The translations under genes and the position numbers were made by a program. A stretch of DNA of 64,000 nucleotides from assembly GCA_964632505.1 (NCBI GenBank), contig CAZWCE010000006.1:186001-250000 (forward strand). The letters are read 5' to 3'. Source of the stretch: CAZWCE01 sp964632505. GTDB lineage: Bacteria; Planctomycetota; Planctomycetia; Pirellulales; Thermoguttaceae. The notes beneath the pieces are model-generated. The model did no database searches, was not told the DNA's origin, and was given only the letters and a program-made list of their open reading frames with translations. Of the stretch, positions 45,181 to 54,600 are shown piece by piece; the first letter of the stretch is position 1, and each line of letters opens with the position of its first letter.

Positions 45181-46122
45181 ATGATCGACATGGGTTTTCT
45201 GATCGACGGCTATAATCTTCTCAATCATGCCCCGATTCTATCGCCGGGACCGCGGATGACCCGTGAAGGGCGGCGGCAAGGAGAGTTGGAAACAGCCCGA
45301 GGGGAGCTTCTGGAGTTTCTGGCCACTCATTTGAGCGAAAAGGAACGAGTACGTTCGTCCGTGGTTTTCGATGCCCGAGATGCCCCGCCCGGTTTGCCGA
45401 GAAAGAGCCATTACAAGGGGATCGCCGTCCATTTCGCTTCCGACTACCCCGATGCCGATACGATGATCGAGTCGCTCATTCGGGCGCATACGGCACCGCG
45501 TTCCTTGACGGTCGTTTCGAGCGACCGGAGGCTCCAAGCGGCGGCTCGCCGTCGTCGCGCCCGAGCCGCGGATAGCAAAAAATGGTATCTCGCGATTGCT
45601 CGACGATCTCCCGATTCCGGACGCCGAAACTCAAAATTCTCCCCGATCGGATCATCCGTTCCCCAAAAAAGAAATTCACTTTCTCGAAAAATCCTGAGCA
45701 TCTTCCGAGGCAAAAAGGATCCGGAACCTTTTGTCCCTTCTGAGCCGCCCCCGGCGGGTGCCGCGCGACTTTCCGAACAGCAGGTCGAGGCCTGGATGAA
45801 ATATTTCGGCTTCGAAGGAGAGGCACGTGAGGAGGCGGAAACTCCGGATGTCTCCAGGCAAGGAGTTTCCGACACGTCGAAGCGGAAGCCGCCGAATCGC
45901 CGTTCACCGCAACGGCGGCGACCGTCGAGTCGCTCGACCGGAGCACATCGGAAAGGGAGCGCCGAAAGAAGAGGCCGAAATCGACCGCGACGGAAAGAGC
46001 GGGCGAAGAAAGCGGATGATACGGAGAGACGTGCCGAGGAATCGTTCTTTCCCGATGAATATCTCGAAGAGATTCAGCGGATGATCGATGAGGAAGAAGG
46101 TGGCTCTCCTTCACGGGGATAA
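45181..46122 (+). CDS. NYN/YacP-like RNase-fold protein with basic tail
   Basis: 313 residues from the ATG at 45181; ATG at 45190 is also possible and fits GGA spacing better. Residues 1-130 are a YacP-like NYN domain, a PIN-type nuclease fold: MGFLIDGYNLLNH (the first Asp), VVFDARDAPPG, DYPDADTMIESLIRAH and LTVVSSDRRLQAAARRRRA supply the acidic metal site. The second half is Pro/Ser/Arg/Lys-rich and disordered, ending with an acidic helix (DEYLEEIQRMIDEEE). Proteins of this type cleave RNA, for example at the ribosome (Rae1). The basic tail suggests nucleic-acid binding. Cytoplasmic. Confidence 0.85.
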   Translation: MIDMGFLIDGYNLLNHAPILSPGPRMTREGRRQGELETARGELLEFLATHLSEKERVRSSVVFDARDAPPGLPRKSHYKGIAVHFASDYPDADTMIESLIRAHTAPRSLTVVSSDRRLQAAARRRRARAADSKKWYLAIARRSPDSGRRNSKFSPIGSSVPQKRNSLSRKILSIFRGKKDPEPFVPSEPPPAGAARLSEQQVEAWMKYFGFEGEAREEAETPDVSRQGVSDTSKRKPPNRRSPQRRRPSSRSTGAHRKGSAERRGRNRPRRKERAKKADDTERRAEESFFPDEYLEEIQRMIDEEEGGSPSRG

Positions 46123-46191
46123 TGGAAAAGGAGAGGTCCTCCTCGGAAGGGGGGGCTTCCTTCGGGGCTTTCTTGATCGGGCGAGAATGCT

Positions 46192-46197
46192 TATAAT
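46192..46197 (+). promoter_or_regulatory. -10 element upstream of the 46307 gene
   Basis: A perfect TATAAT about 110 bp before the start. The nearest -35-like box, TTGATC (46173-46178), is only 13 bp away, so the promoter is not fully convincing. Confidence 0.35.
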
Positions 46198-46306
46198 GGT
46201 ATCTCCTTGAACGGCGATCACTGTAGGAAAGTTATCGTCGGGTAGGCGACATGCAAAAAAAACGACCGACCGCGAATGGGCAGGTTTTTGTCCGAAGGAG
46301 AAAAAA

Positions 46307-46534
46307 GTGCAACAGGTCAAGATTTTCAAGGGGATCGAGCACGATTTGAGTTCGCTCGAAGAAGAGATCAACCGCTGGTTGACCGAACACAAGGAGAAGG
46401 TCCGCATCCTTCAGATGACCGGCAATATCGCGCCCCAGACCGGCGGTGAAAAAAGCAGCGGCGGAGCGCTGGGGACGGGCGCTTTCGCCTCTTCCGATGT
46501 GCTGGTGATTTTGCTCTACGAGAAGGATGAATAA
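46307..46534 (+). CDS. Small conserved-looking protein of unknown function
   Basis: 75 residues with a GTG start set by AAGGAG 6 nt upstream. VKIFKGIEHDLSSLEEEINR is a helix-forming stretch, RILQMTGNIAPQT and VLVILLYEKDE are short strands around a Gly/Ser loop. The beta-helix-beta outline resembles small DUF-type proteins that pair with larger partners, but I cannot name a family. Cytoplasmic by composition. It lies alone between the NYN gene and the first sulfatase. Confidence 0.7.
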   Translation: MQQVKIFKGIEHDLSSLEEEINRWLTEHKEKVRILQMTGNIAPQTGGEKSSGGALGTGAFASSDVLVILLYEKDE

Positions 46535-46611
46535 CGATCGGGGGCAAGACGTGAAAGGATGATGCTTTTTCCGCGATCCACCGCATTTTCTTAATTCAAA
46601 AGGGGAGGTTT

Positions 46612-47970
46612 ATGTCGATCAAACGATTTCTCAGCAGTGCATTTTGTCTCGTATTCTTGTGGTCCGGCCCGCTGCTTCCGGCGCAGCAGGAGGGGACGCG
46701 GCTTCGTCCGAACATCATTTACATCATGGCCGACGACTTGGGCTACGGCGATCTGGGGTGCATGGGGCAAGAGCAAGTGAAGACGCCGAACCTCGATCGT
46801 CTGGCCGACGAGGGAATGATGCTGACCAGCTATTACGCCGGGTGTACCGTTTGTCGTCCCTCCCGACTTTCCCTTTGGACCGGCCGGCACATGGGGCACA
46901 CGCCGATCAGTTCCAACGCGCAGTATCACTTCCAGGAAGAGGATGTGACCGTGGCGGAACTGCTCAAGGAAGCCGGCTACGCGACCGGAGGGATCGGAAA
47001 ATGGGCCATGGGCGGCGTCGAAACGACGGGGCATCCGAATCGCAACGGTTTCGATTTCTGGATGGGCTACCTCGATCAGGGCGAGGCGCACAATTACTAT
47101 CCTACGCATCTCTGGTTGAACGATCGGAAAGTATCGCTGCCGGGGAACGTGCTCAGCGACGATCCCAAAGCCCGAGGGCGCGTGGCGGTCGAGCGGAAGA
47201 CTTGGTCGCATGCGGTCATGACCGACCATGCTCTGGACTTTCTCGCAGAAAACGCCGGCAGACCTTTTCTGTTTCATGTTCACTGGACGATCCCCCACGC
47301 CAACAACGAGGGAGGCCGAGTGACCGGCGACGGCATGGAAGTCCCCGATCACGGGCAATATGCCGACAAGCCTTGGCCGAATACCGAGAAAGGATTCGCC
47401 GCGATGGTCAGTTGGATGGATCGCGATGTCGGACGGATCATCGAATGCTTGAAGGAGAAAAACATCGAAAATCGGACCCTCGTCATCTTCACCTCCGACA
47501 ACGGCCCGCACAATGAAGGAGGGCACGACTACACCTTCTTCGACTCCAACGGACCCCTGCGGGGCTTCAAACGCGACCTCTACGAAGGAGGCATTCGCGT
47601 GCCGACGATCGCCTGGTGGCCGGGGGTGATCGAGCCGAACAGCCGGAGCGACGAGCCGCTGGCGTTCTGGGATTTTCTGCCCACCGCTTGTGAACTGGCC
47701 GGCGTCGAACCGCCCGAGGCGATCGATGGCGTCTCCTTCGTGCCGACCCTCTTGGGAGAGGAGCAAACGAGCCACGACTATCTTTTCTGGAAATTCGGCA
47801 ACAAGACCGCTCTTCGCAAGGGAAATTGGAAAGCGGTCCGCAACAAGCCGAACCAGCCGACCGAGCTTTACGATCTCCAGACCGATATCGGTGAGGAGCG
47901 GAACGTGGCGGCGGAGCACGCCGAAGTGGTCGCCGAACTCGAGAACCTCATGCAGGCGGCCCAGGAGTGA
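46612..47970 (+). CDS. Secreted arylsulfatase (type I, Cys-type)
   Basis: 452 residues with a Sec signal peptide (to about AQQ at 24-26). Family S1 sulfatase: metal ligands MADDLGYGDLG (Asp41, Asp42), formylglycine site Cys81 in CRPSRLSLWTGR (C-x-P-S-R), IGKWAMGG, and late ligands FTSDNGPHNEGG. Cys81 must be oxidised to formylglycine before it can hydrolyse sulfate esters. This class acts on sulfated polysaccharides in marine planctomycetes. Periplasmic or surface. GGGGAGG ribosome site. Followed by its own terminator and convergent with the dihaem/SUMF1 fusion. Confidence 0.95.
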   Translation: MSIKRFLSSAFCLVFLWSGPLLPAQQEGTRLRPNIIYIMADDLGYGDLGCMGQEQVKTPNLDRLADEGMMLTSYYAGCTVCRPSRLSLWTGRHMGHTPISSNAQYHFQEEDVTVAELLKEAGYATGGIGKWAMGGVETTGHPNRNGFDFWMGYLDQGEAHNYYPTHLWLNDRKVSLPGNVLSDDPKARGRVAVERKTWSHAVMTDHALDFLAENAGRPFLFHVHWTIPHANNEGGRVTGDGMEVPDHGQYADKPWPNTEKGFAAMVSWMDRDVGRIIECLKEKNIENRTLVIFTSDNGPHNEGGHDYTFFDSNGPLRGFKRDLYEGGIRVPTIAWWPGVIEPNSRSDEPLAFWDFLPTACELAGVEPPEAIDGVSFVPTLLGEEQTSHDYLFWKFGNKTALRKGNWKAVRNKPNQPTELYDLQTDIGEERNVAAEHAEVVAELENLMQAAQE

Positions 47971-48013
47971 TCCTCGCTCTCTAGAGACGAAGGCATTTCA
48001 GAATCACCGCACG

Positions 48014-48046
48014 ATCCCCGTGGCTTCCGGTCGCGGGGATTTTTTT
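48014..48046 (+). terminator. Rho-independent terminator of the first sulfatase
   Basis: ATCCCCG (48014-48020) and CGGGGAT (48034-48040) form the stem, followed by a T-run to 48046. Confidence 0.85.
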
Positions 48047-48110
48047 ATGGTGGGGAGATTCTGGTCCGCTCGGGAAGCGTTCGATCGAAGGAGAGTGACC
48101 GGCACAGCGC

Positions 48111-48141
48111 AAAAAAAAGCCCCCGCCGGTTGGCGAGGGCT
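48111..48141 (-). terminator. Rho-independent terminator of the dihaem/SUMF1 gene
   Basis: On the minus strand AGCCCTCGCC and GGCGGGGGCT (plus 48118-48141) pair with one G-U around a 4-nt loop, then eight T (plus A-run 48111-48118). Confidence 0.9.
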
Positions 48142-48172
48142 TGGTGCGATCGAGGTGGATTCGACGAAGTTA

Positions 48173-51100
48173 CTACTCCTCAATGATCACGCGGAATCCG
48201 ACGTTGTAGACAACCTGATAGGTCTCGAACGGGAATCGGATCGTGCAGCCGGCCCTTTTGGGACGATCTTTCCAGGAACCGCCCCGGGCGACCTTCTTGA
48301 CGCTCAAGTCGCCGTTGTTGCGGCCGTCGTCTTCCCGATAGGGATAGGGAGCATAGTTCGACCGGGTCCACTCGTTGACGTTGCCGATGATGTCGTACAG
48401 GCCGAACGGATTCGGTTTGCACTGCTTGACGTAATCGACGACGAACCAGTTGTCGGTGAAGCGGTCGTCGCGCAACGGGTAGAGGTAATCTTCCGGGTAG
48501 TTCCGGCGGATATGGATCTTACTGCCGCCGTCCCAACGCACGTAAGTGCGGCGTCGTTCGGCGTCGGCGAGATTGGCCCAGGTGGAGAAATCGGTATCGT
48601 GGTCGCCGTAGAAGAACGGTCCTTCCGTTCCGCCCCGGGCGGCCCATTCCCATTGGGCTTCGGTCGGCAAGGTGACCTTGCGGCCGGTTTTTTCACCGAG
48701 CCACCGGCAGAATTCCATCGCCTCGGGCCATTTGACGCGAATGACCGGCTGATCGGGATGGTTGGCGATGTAACCCGGCACGGCGTGGTCCTTGCCGTCT
48801 TCATCGAGATAACGGCTGTCGTGGGCGGGATCGAAGACGTTGTACTGAAGGTTGGTCACTTCGGTCTGTCCCATCCAGAACGGCTTTTCGATCGTCACGA
48901 TCGCTCTGGGAGATTCATCGGGAAAACCCTTCTGGTTGCCCATGACGAATTTCCCCGCGGGGATGCGGACGAGCTTCATCTGGATGTCCTGGCCGAGATC
49001 GAGGGAGATCGTTTCTCCCGGTTTCGCTTCGAACGGGAAGCCCGGCACTTTCAGGCCGTCGTCGCCGCGGCGGGGTTGCTCGGGCGGGAGGATCGGCTCC
49101 GGCTTCGGGCTGTTGTCGAGGGAAGTGAGCATTTGTCGGTACTCTTCCTCGGGGTTGTCGGTCAGCCCGGCGTAGAGCGTGGCCAAATCGAGCCGGCGTT
49201 GTTCATAGTGCTCGTTGTCCCACATGCCGCGATGCGGAACGTTCAGATCCATCCAGGTGATGAGACGATCCCAGGCTTCGTCGTCGAGCTGCACGCCGTG
49301 ATGCCCCTTCTTGAGCATCTGGTAGAGCGGGCTGGTCGACACATGCCATTCCATCGGATCGTAGAGATCCAGATCGCTTTCCGGACCATAGCGGCGGACG
49401 AACGCCACGAGGTTCAGGTAGGAGCGATCTTGGCGCCAGTTGTTGAGGTGGCCCTTTTCGAAGGAGATGGCCCCCTTCTCCTGGTGATTCTTCTCGTTGT
49501 GGCAGCCGACGCAGTACTCGTCGAGCACCGGTTGGACTTCGGCGGCGTAGCCGAACGGTCGGGCGGGGCCGTACCACGGCTCGAGTTTACGCGGCGCTTT
49601 GCGGGCCGCCAGCGGCGAGCGGTTCGGCGTGGCTTCGTTCAACTCTTCGTGGCAACCATTGCAGGAGAGTCTTTCGCCGGGCATGCCGACCATCCAGCTT
49701 CGCATGACCGCCAGGCACTCGCCGTCTTCGTTCAAGGGTTGAATCGCCAGGGGCGTGTTGGCCGGCGCCTCGAACCAGAACGAGCCGTCCTTTTCGACCG
49801 GAACGGTCCCGAGGATGCGCTTGATGTCCCAACCCGATTCCAGCCCGCACGACTCATGGCCGCCGCTCTTGATATAGCCGTAATGATAGGAGAAGACGCG
49901 GAGCGATTTCACTTTGCCTCGCGGAATGCCGGCCAAGCCGCGGCCGTCGTAGATGCTCGTGCAGAAGACGGTCGACTCGGCACCCTCGACGGTCCGATCG
50001 ACCAGCACCGGCGGGGTCGGACGGCTGGTGAAGGGGATCGGCTCGAACGCATCGCCGTAGCCTTCGCTTTCATCTTCGTAGAGGACCGTCATGTTGTCGA
50101 ACACGTCGACCAGGCAGATGGTCCATTTCTTCTTGTTTTTCGCGGTCGGGCAATTCTGCATCGAAACGAGGAAGTATTTGTCCGAGAGCGGCCAGGGCGT
50201 TCCAAAGGTGTAGGTGACGCCGGTGCCCTGGGCATCGCGGACGTTGCCGACCACGTCGCGTCCCCAGCCAGGGATCTCCTGCACGCAACCGGTTTCCTCG
50301 GCGGGGAGCACCTCGGGAACGATGTTTACCGTTTCGCCTTCCTCGCCCCAGGTCTTTTCTTCGGGAGTGTAGCGGAAAGGATATTTCCGGGAGAGGGCAC
50401 GGTCGATGATCAGCAGTCGGCCGGTTTCGCTCTTGGCGTGGTGCCCGCTGACGCAACCGATGAACTGGCTCGGGTGGTCGGGGATCGGTCGGGCGTGCAC
50501 GTAAGCGGTCGGGAAGTAGGAACCGCTTCCCCAGAGTTCCATCTGGCTGGTGCCGTCGGGATTCATGTGGAAGAGGTATCGCGAATAGTAGTGGGGGGTG
50601 TCGGTGTATTCCCACCGCAGATACATCACGCGACCGTTTTCCATGACTCGCGGATGCCAGTCGCTGTCCTGTTCGAACGTCAGTTGGCGGACATCCTTCG
50701 TTTCGGTGTTGAGCTTATAGAGGTTGGTCATCGGCTGACTGCCGTTGACACAGGGAAGCCCCTGCATGCCGGCGGTCGAGCAGGTGATGATGTAGGGCGA
50801 TTCGGGCAAGTAGCAGGAGTCGAACCAGTGGACATCTTTCTGATTCGAGGGAGTCAGCTCGGTCAGGTTCTTGCCGTCGGCGTCGATCTGGAGGACGGCC
50901 CAATTGCCGTTTTCGCCCACGCCGGAAAACATGAGTTTGTCGGCGTCGAAGTGCAGGTCCATGTGTTTGAGTACGGTGTCCTTCTCCGGTTTGTAGAGCG
51001 TTTCGACCTTCACGTCGCCACGGAGATTCGAGAGGACGGAGATCTCGTTGTTCCAGCCGGTCCGCTTGATCGTGTGGCTGGTGTAGGCGTTGAGGCTCCG

Positions 51101-51454
51101 GTTCGCCTCACCCTTTCGCCGCAAGACGAGCAGGCGATCGAAATCGAGCAGCGGGTTCGCCAGGGTGGCTTCCCGAATGAGGGCTTGCAGTTGTTCCTGC
51201 GTTTTTTGATCTTTCGGATTCTCTTTCAACCGAGCTTCGATCTTGTCGAGTCGGGCCAGATATTCCTTCCCTTTCGGGTACTCGTCGCCGTATTCGCCGA
51301 TCAGGTCGTTGATGACGCGGCGGGCCGATTCCGGCGTGTTGACCGGCAGATCGTTATCGACCTCCAAGGCGAACAGACCGCCGACTGCGCCGAGCGATAA
51401 AATCGCCGCGGCGAGAAACAAGAAAACGAAACGAAATGAAACGGTCATCCTCAT
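48173..51454 (-). CDS. Secreted dihaem protein fused to SUMF1/FGE-like domain
   Basis: 1,093 residues from the ATG at 51454 (GGAGG 7 nt upstream). Signal segment at about 8-28. Residues about 30-500 are a PD40/TolB-like propeller (KLMFSGVGENGNWAVLQID, MYLRWEYTDTPHYYSRYLF). The middle domain IKRILGTVPVEKDGSFWFEA matches the hydrazine synthase alpha middle domain, followed by haem sites CNGCH (598-602) and CVGCH (648-652). From about 819 to the end is a SUMF1-fold domain (KFVMGNQKG, QTEVTNLQY, LPTEAQWEWAARGG, GNVNEWTRSNY, ARGGSW...NVGFRV). The FGE catalytic cysteines are absent (KDRPKRA replaces MCHRSYC), so it should not make formylglycine. Periplasmic. The architecture is unusual. Neighbour of sulfatases. 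Confidence 0.85.
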   Translation of the reverse strand: MRMTVSFRFVFLFLAAAILSLGAVGGLFALEVDNDLPVNTPESARRVINDLIGEYGDEYPKGKEYLARLDKIEARLKENPKDQKTQEQLQALIREATLANPLLDFDRLLVLRRKGEANRSLNAYTSHTIKRTGWNNEISVLSNLRGDVKVETLYKPEKDTVLKHMDLHFDADKLMFSGVGENGNWAVLQIDADGKNLTELTPSNQKDVHWFDSCYLPESPYIITCSTAGMQGLPCVNGSQPMTNLYKLNTETKDVRQLTFEQDSDWHPRVMENGRVMYLRWEYTDTPHYYSRYLFHMNPDGTSQMELWGSGSYFPTAYVHARPIPDHPSQFIGCVSGHHAKSETGRLLIIDRALSRKYPFRYTPEEKTWGEEGETVNIVPEVLPAEETGCVQEIPGWGRDVVGNVRDAQGTGVTYTFGTPWPLSDKYFLVSMQNCPTAKNKKKWTICLVDVFDNMTVLYEDESEGYGDAFEPIPFTSRPTPPVLVDRTVEGAESTVFCTSIYDGRGLAGIPRGKVKSLRVFSYHYGYIKSGGHESCGLESGWDIKRILGTVPVEKDGSFWFEAPANTPLAIQPLNEDGECLAVMRSWMVGMPGERLSCNGCHEELNEATPNRSPLAARKAPRKLEPWYGPARPFGYAAEVQPVLDEYCVGCHNEKNHQEKGAISFEKGHLNNWRQDRSYLNLVAFVRRYGPESDLDLYDPMEWHVSTSPLYQMLKKGHHGVQLDDEAWDRLITWMDLNVPHRGMWDNEHYEQRRLDLATLYAGLTDNPEEEYRQMLTSLDNSPKPEPILPPEQPRRGDDGLKVPGFPFEAKPGETISLDLGQDIQMKLVRIPAGKFVMGNQKGFPDESPRAIVTIEKPFWMGQTEVTNLQYNVFDPAHDSRYLDEDGKDHAVPGYIANHPDQPVIRVKWPEAMEFCRWLGEKTGRKVTLPTEAQWEWAARGGTEGPFFYGDHDTDFSTWANLADAERRRTYVRWDGGSKIHIRRNYPEDYLYPLRDDRFTDNWFVVDYVKQCKPNPFGLYDIIGNVNEWTRSNYAPYPYREDDGRNNGDLSVKKVARGGSWKDRPKRAGCTIRFPFETYQVVYNVGFRVIIEE

Positions 51455-51567
51455 GATCGAACCTCCGGGGAAGGGGATCTCGGCACCGAGCGGGCGATGC
51501 GGTTCCAAAAAAGCTGGTGGTGATGTTGTGGGTAGGTTGAGGGAATGCAATTTGCGGTCAAAAATTC

Positions 51568-51597
51568 ATTATAGCATCTCCGGTTTCGAAGAAGCAA
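51568..51597 (-). promoter_or_regulatory. Promoter of the dihaem/SUMF1 gene
   Basis: On the minus strand TTGCTT (51592-51597), 18 bp, TATAAT (51568-51573) with an upstream TG (extended -10). About 115 nt before the start. Confidence 0.65.
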
Positions 51598-51664
51598 CTC
51601 TCATTTTCGCGGTGACGGCGATTATTCCGAATTCCACGGAACCGGATTTGGTGGGATGGCGGAT

Positions 51665-54600
51665 TCATCGGGATCCGGATTGGGGGGCTTCCGGTGCGAA
51701 GCAGGTGATTTCTCCGTCCTCGTCGACCAGGAAGATCTTTCCCGCCGCGGCGGCCAGTCCGTCCCAAACGGGAGGGGCCTGGAGGGGGGTGCGGGAAAGG
51801 GGTTCGCCGGTTTCCGCCGAGACGGCCAAGAGCGAGGCTCCCAACCGGCCGCGAAGCGATTCGCCGAGTTTTTCCTGTTTTTCCCTGGTTTCGGGCGTGT
51901 CCAGGGTTTTCCCGGCCTCGTCTTCATCGAGCATATCGGGCGGACCGGCCACGAAGAATGTCTCCGCGCTGCCGTCGCTTCCGGTCAATAGAATCCCGCG
52001 TACGTAGAGGCCGATCCGCTTCGACCAATCGGTGGTGAATTCCACGGCCGGATCGGCGACCGGTTTGCCGCGATATTTCGCGTTCTGATTCTTCCGGGGA
52101 GGCTTTTGGGGGACGATCTCCGGTTCTTTTTCGGCGGCGAAAAGTCGGTATTCGATCGGAGTCGTCCATCGGAAATATTGCGGTTCGCGACCGAATCCGA
52201 AAACGCGGTCTTCATCGAAGGCGAGCAGTCGACCGGAGGGATTTCGCTGTCCGGCGAGGTAGTAGCCGCTCCAGCCGGAGAAGAACCCTTGTCCGTAGAT
52301 CCAGTAGGTGCGATGCCAGTAGGAATCGTCGAGGAAGCCGGTCGGCGAAAAGAGGTGAGATCGGCCCCCTTCGGCGGAGGTGCGGTCCTCGTAGTTCACT
52401 TCCTTGCGGCGGCCTTGCAAGTCGATCGGCTGGGAGCGAAGATAGATCGTCTCGCCGTCGCTCGAAAGGATGTCGGACATGCCGGTCGCCATGTTCAGCC
52501 AGTCGACGGTGTCTTGCAGGTTCTCTCCCGTCTCGGGATTCACCTGATCGAAGTTTTGCTTTCCCTGGAGTTCGCCGGTCATCGGATCGAGCATCACCAG
52601 CCACATGCCGCCGTCGAGAAAGACGGAACGTCCGGCGATGCAGTAGAGGGTGTCGTTTTCGACGAGCACGCTTCCATGGATCGGCCAGACCGATTCGAGC
52701 TGCTCGAAATAGCCCATGCGATAAGTCGCCGGTGCGGCCAGGTATCGCCAGGCCAATCGACCGGTTCGGGTGTCGAGGCAGTAGACGTAGCCGTCGCGGC
52801 AACCCAGCAGGGCTCGCCCACGGTAGATCGTCGGGGGCGAGTCGATGCGTCCCCCGGTCTGGAAGGACCAGAGGCGTTCTCCCGTTTCGGCGTCGAGGGC
52901 CCAGAGTCGGTGTTGATCTTTCTGAGCGACGTAGAGCCGTCCGCCGGCGATCACCGGGGCGGTCAACCTTCCGCCGAGGCCGGTTTGCCACTGCGTATTC
53001 AGCTCCGGCGCCAGTGGCTGCGGGAAGAAGGCGCTCCGCCGCGCGTCGTGACGATAGGTCGGCCAGTCCACTGCCGGGTTCACTTTCTCGACGGCCTCCG
53101 GAGCATCGTAGGCGGGACCGCGCTGCAGCCGCTCTTGCTCGGGAATTTCCGGCAGTTCGCTCCGTGAGGCGGACGGGGCGAGGGCGTTCATTCCGTAGAG
53201 TTTCGCTTCCAAGTAACACGCGCACGGATGTTGCGGGGCGTAGAGCAGGCCGTTGGCCGGCATGATGCCGTACAGGCAGGCACCTCGGACCCAGTGATGG
53301 ATTTCCCAACTCGGATCCCGGAAATCGATGAACTCGATGCCCGTGCGCGACATGAGCAGATAGTTTTCTGTCGCCTTGCCCCGATAGCAGCGGTGATGGA
53401 ACCAGTAGGTCTGGACATCGGGGGTGAACTCGTTTTTCAGTTCGCCGGTCTTCAGGTCGTAGCCGGTGAAGCCGCCTTCGAATCCGCCGCTGGTGGTCGC
53501 GCCGAACCAGACGGTCTCGTCGATGACGAAGATATCTTCGGGCGACTTGTAACCGGAAGGAGGATGCTCCGCCTGCCAGAGGATTTCGCCCGTCTCGGCC
53601 GAGAGCGCGAAAAGGGGGTTGGTCCCTCCGCCGGTATCGCTCGCCTTGACCGAACCGCCCGAGAAGAGGACGACGCCGTTTGCGACGACCAGCGTCGGGG
53701 CGAAGAACGACCGGAGGAAGGTCCGTCGGGAGATCGGCTCGCTCCGCCAGAGTCGTTCGCCGGCAGCGCGGTCGAGGCAGACGATACTCTCGCCGTCGTG
53801 ATAAAAGACTCGTTTTCCGGCCACGGCGAGCGTCAACGGGAGGATCTCGGTTTCGGTTCGCCAGAGCGTCTTGCCGGTCTTCGGATCGAGGGCCATGATC
53901 TGCCGGGGATGTTCATTCCAGGGGACCTGCTTCGCCTGGCGACGGATCTCCCAAAACGTCGGTTTCTCTTGATCCCATCCGCCGGCCGGTTTCTGCGAAG
54001 GATCGACCAGCAAGAAAAGCGTGTTTCCGTCGTAAAGGATTTCGTCGGTCGCTCCGGTTCCCTCGTAGACTTGCAGGACCTCGCCGGTGGCGGCGTCGAG
54101 CTGCGAGACCGGGGCGGCGAGTTCGAGGGTGGCGTAGACCCGGTCTTCCACCGCGACCAGGCGGCGGGGCATCTGGGCCGGTCCGCTTTTGAGCGGCCAG
54201 AATCGAGTATGCCAGTTGCGGATCGGCTGCTTCCAGAGGACGGTGCCGTTGAAGGCGTCTCGGGCGATCAGTTTCCAGTCCGAGGGGACCTGGAGCGACG
54301 CCGGCGAGGCTTCGTCGAAGAGATAGAAGACTCGACCCGATGCGCTGACCATGGCGCTGACGCTCGACATATTGTCGTGATGCCGCGAATACCGAGGGCT
54401 GCCGACCCATTGGAAGTGGCGCGGCGGCCCGACGAGAGAGTCTTCGGCGACGGGGTTGTTGTTCGCGCCGTGCAGGTAGTGCGTCCACTGGTCGATCGTT
54501 TCCGGCCGGGGTTGGATCTCCTTCCGCCACTGTCCCGGCTCGCCGGAGAGCAGCACGCCGCCGGGGCAGAGAATCCGTGTCGCTTCGTTTCGTAGAGGGG

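Noticed and set aside
48176..49000. A formylglycine-generating enzyme for the adjacent sulfatases
   Set aside because: The catalytic Cys pair is missing and the domain is exported as part of a haem protein, so I do not call it an FGE.
47690..51400. A very long open frame (about 1,236 codons) on the plus strand
   Set aside because: It is antisense to the dihaem/SUMF1 gene, whose minus-strand reading has signal peptide, haem motifs, ribosome site, promoter and terminator. High third-position G+C leaves few stops on the opposite strand. Similar long antisense frames opposite 2134-4365, 24400-27144, 51665-54970 and 58071-61346 were rejected for the same reason.
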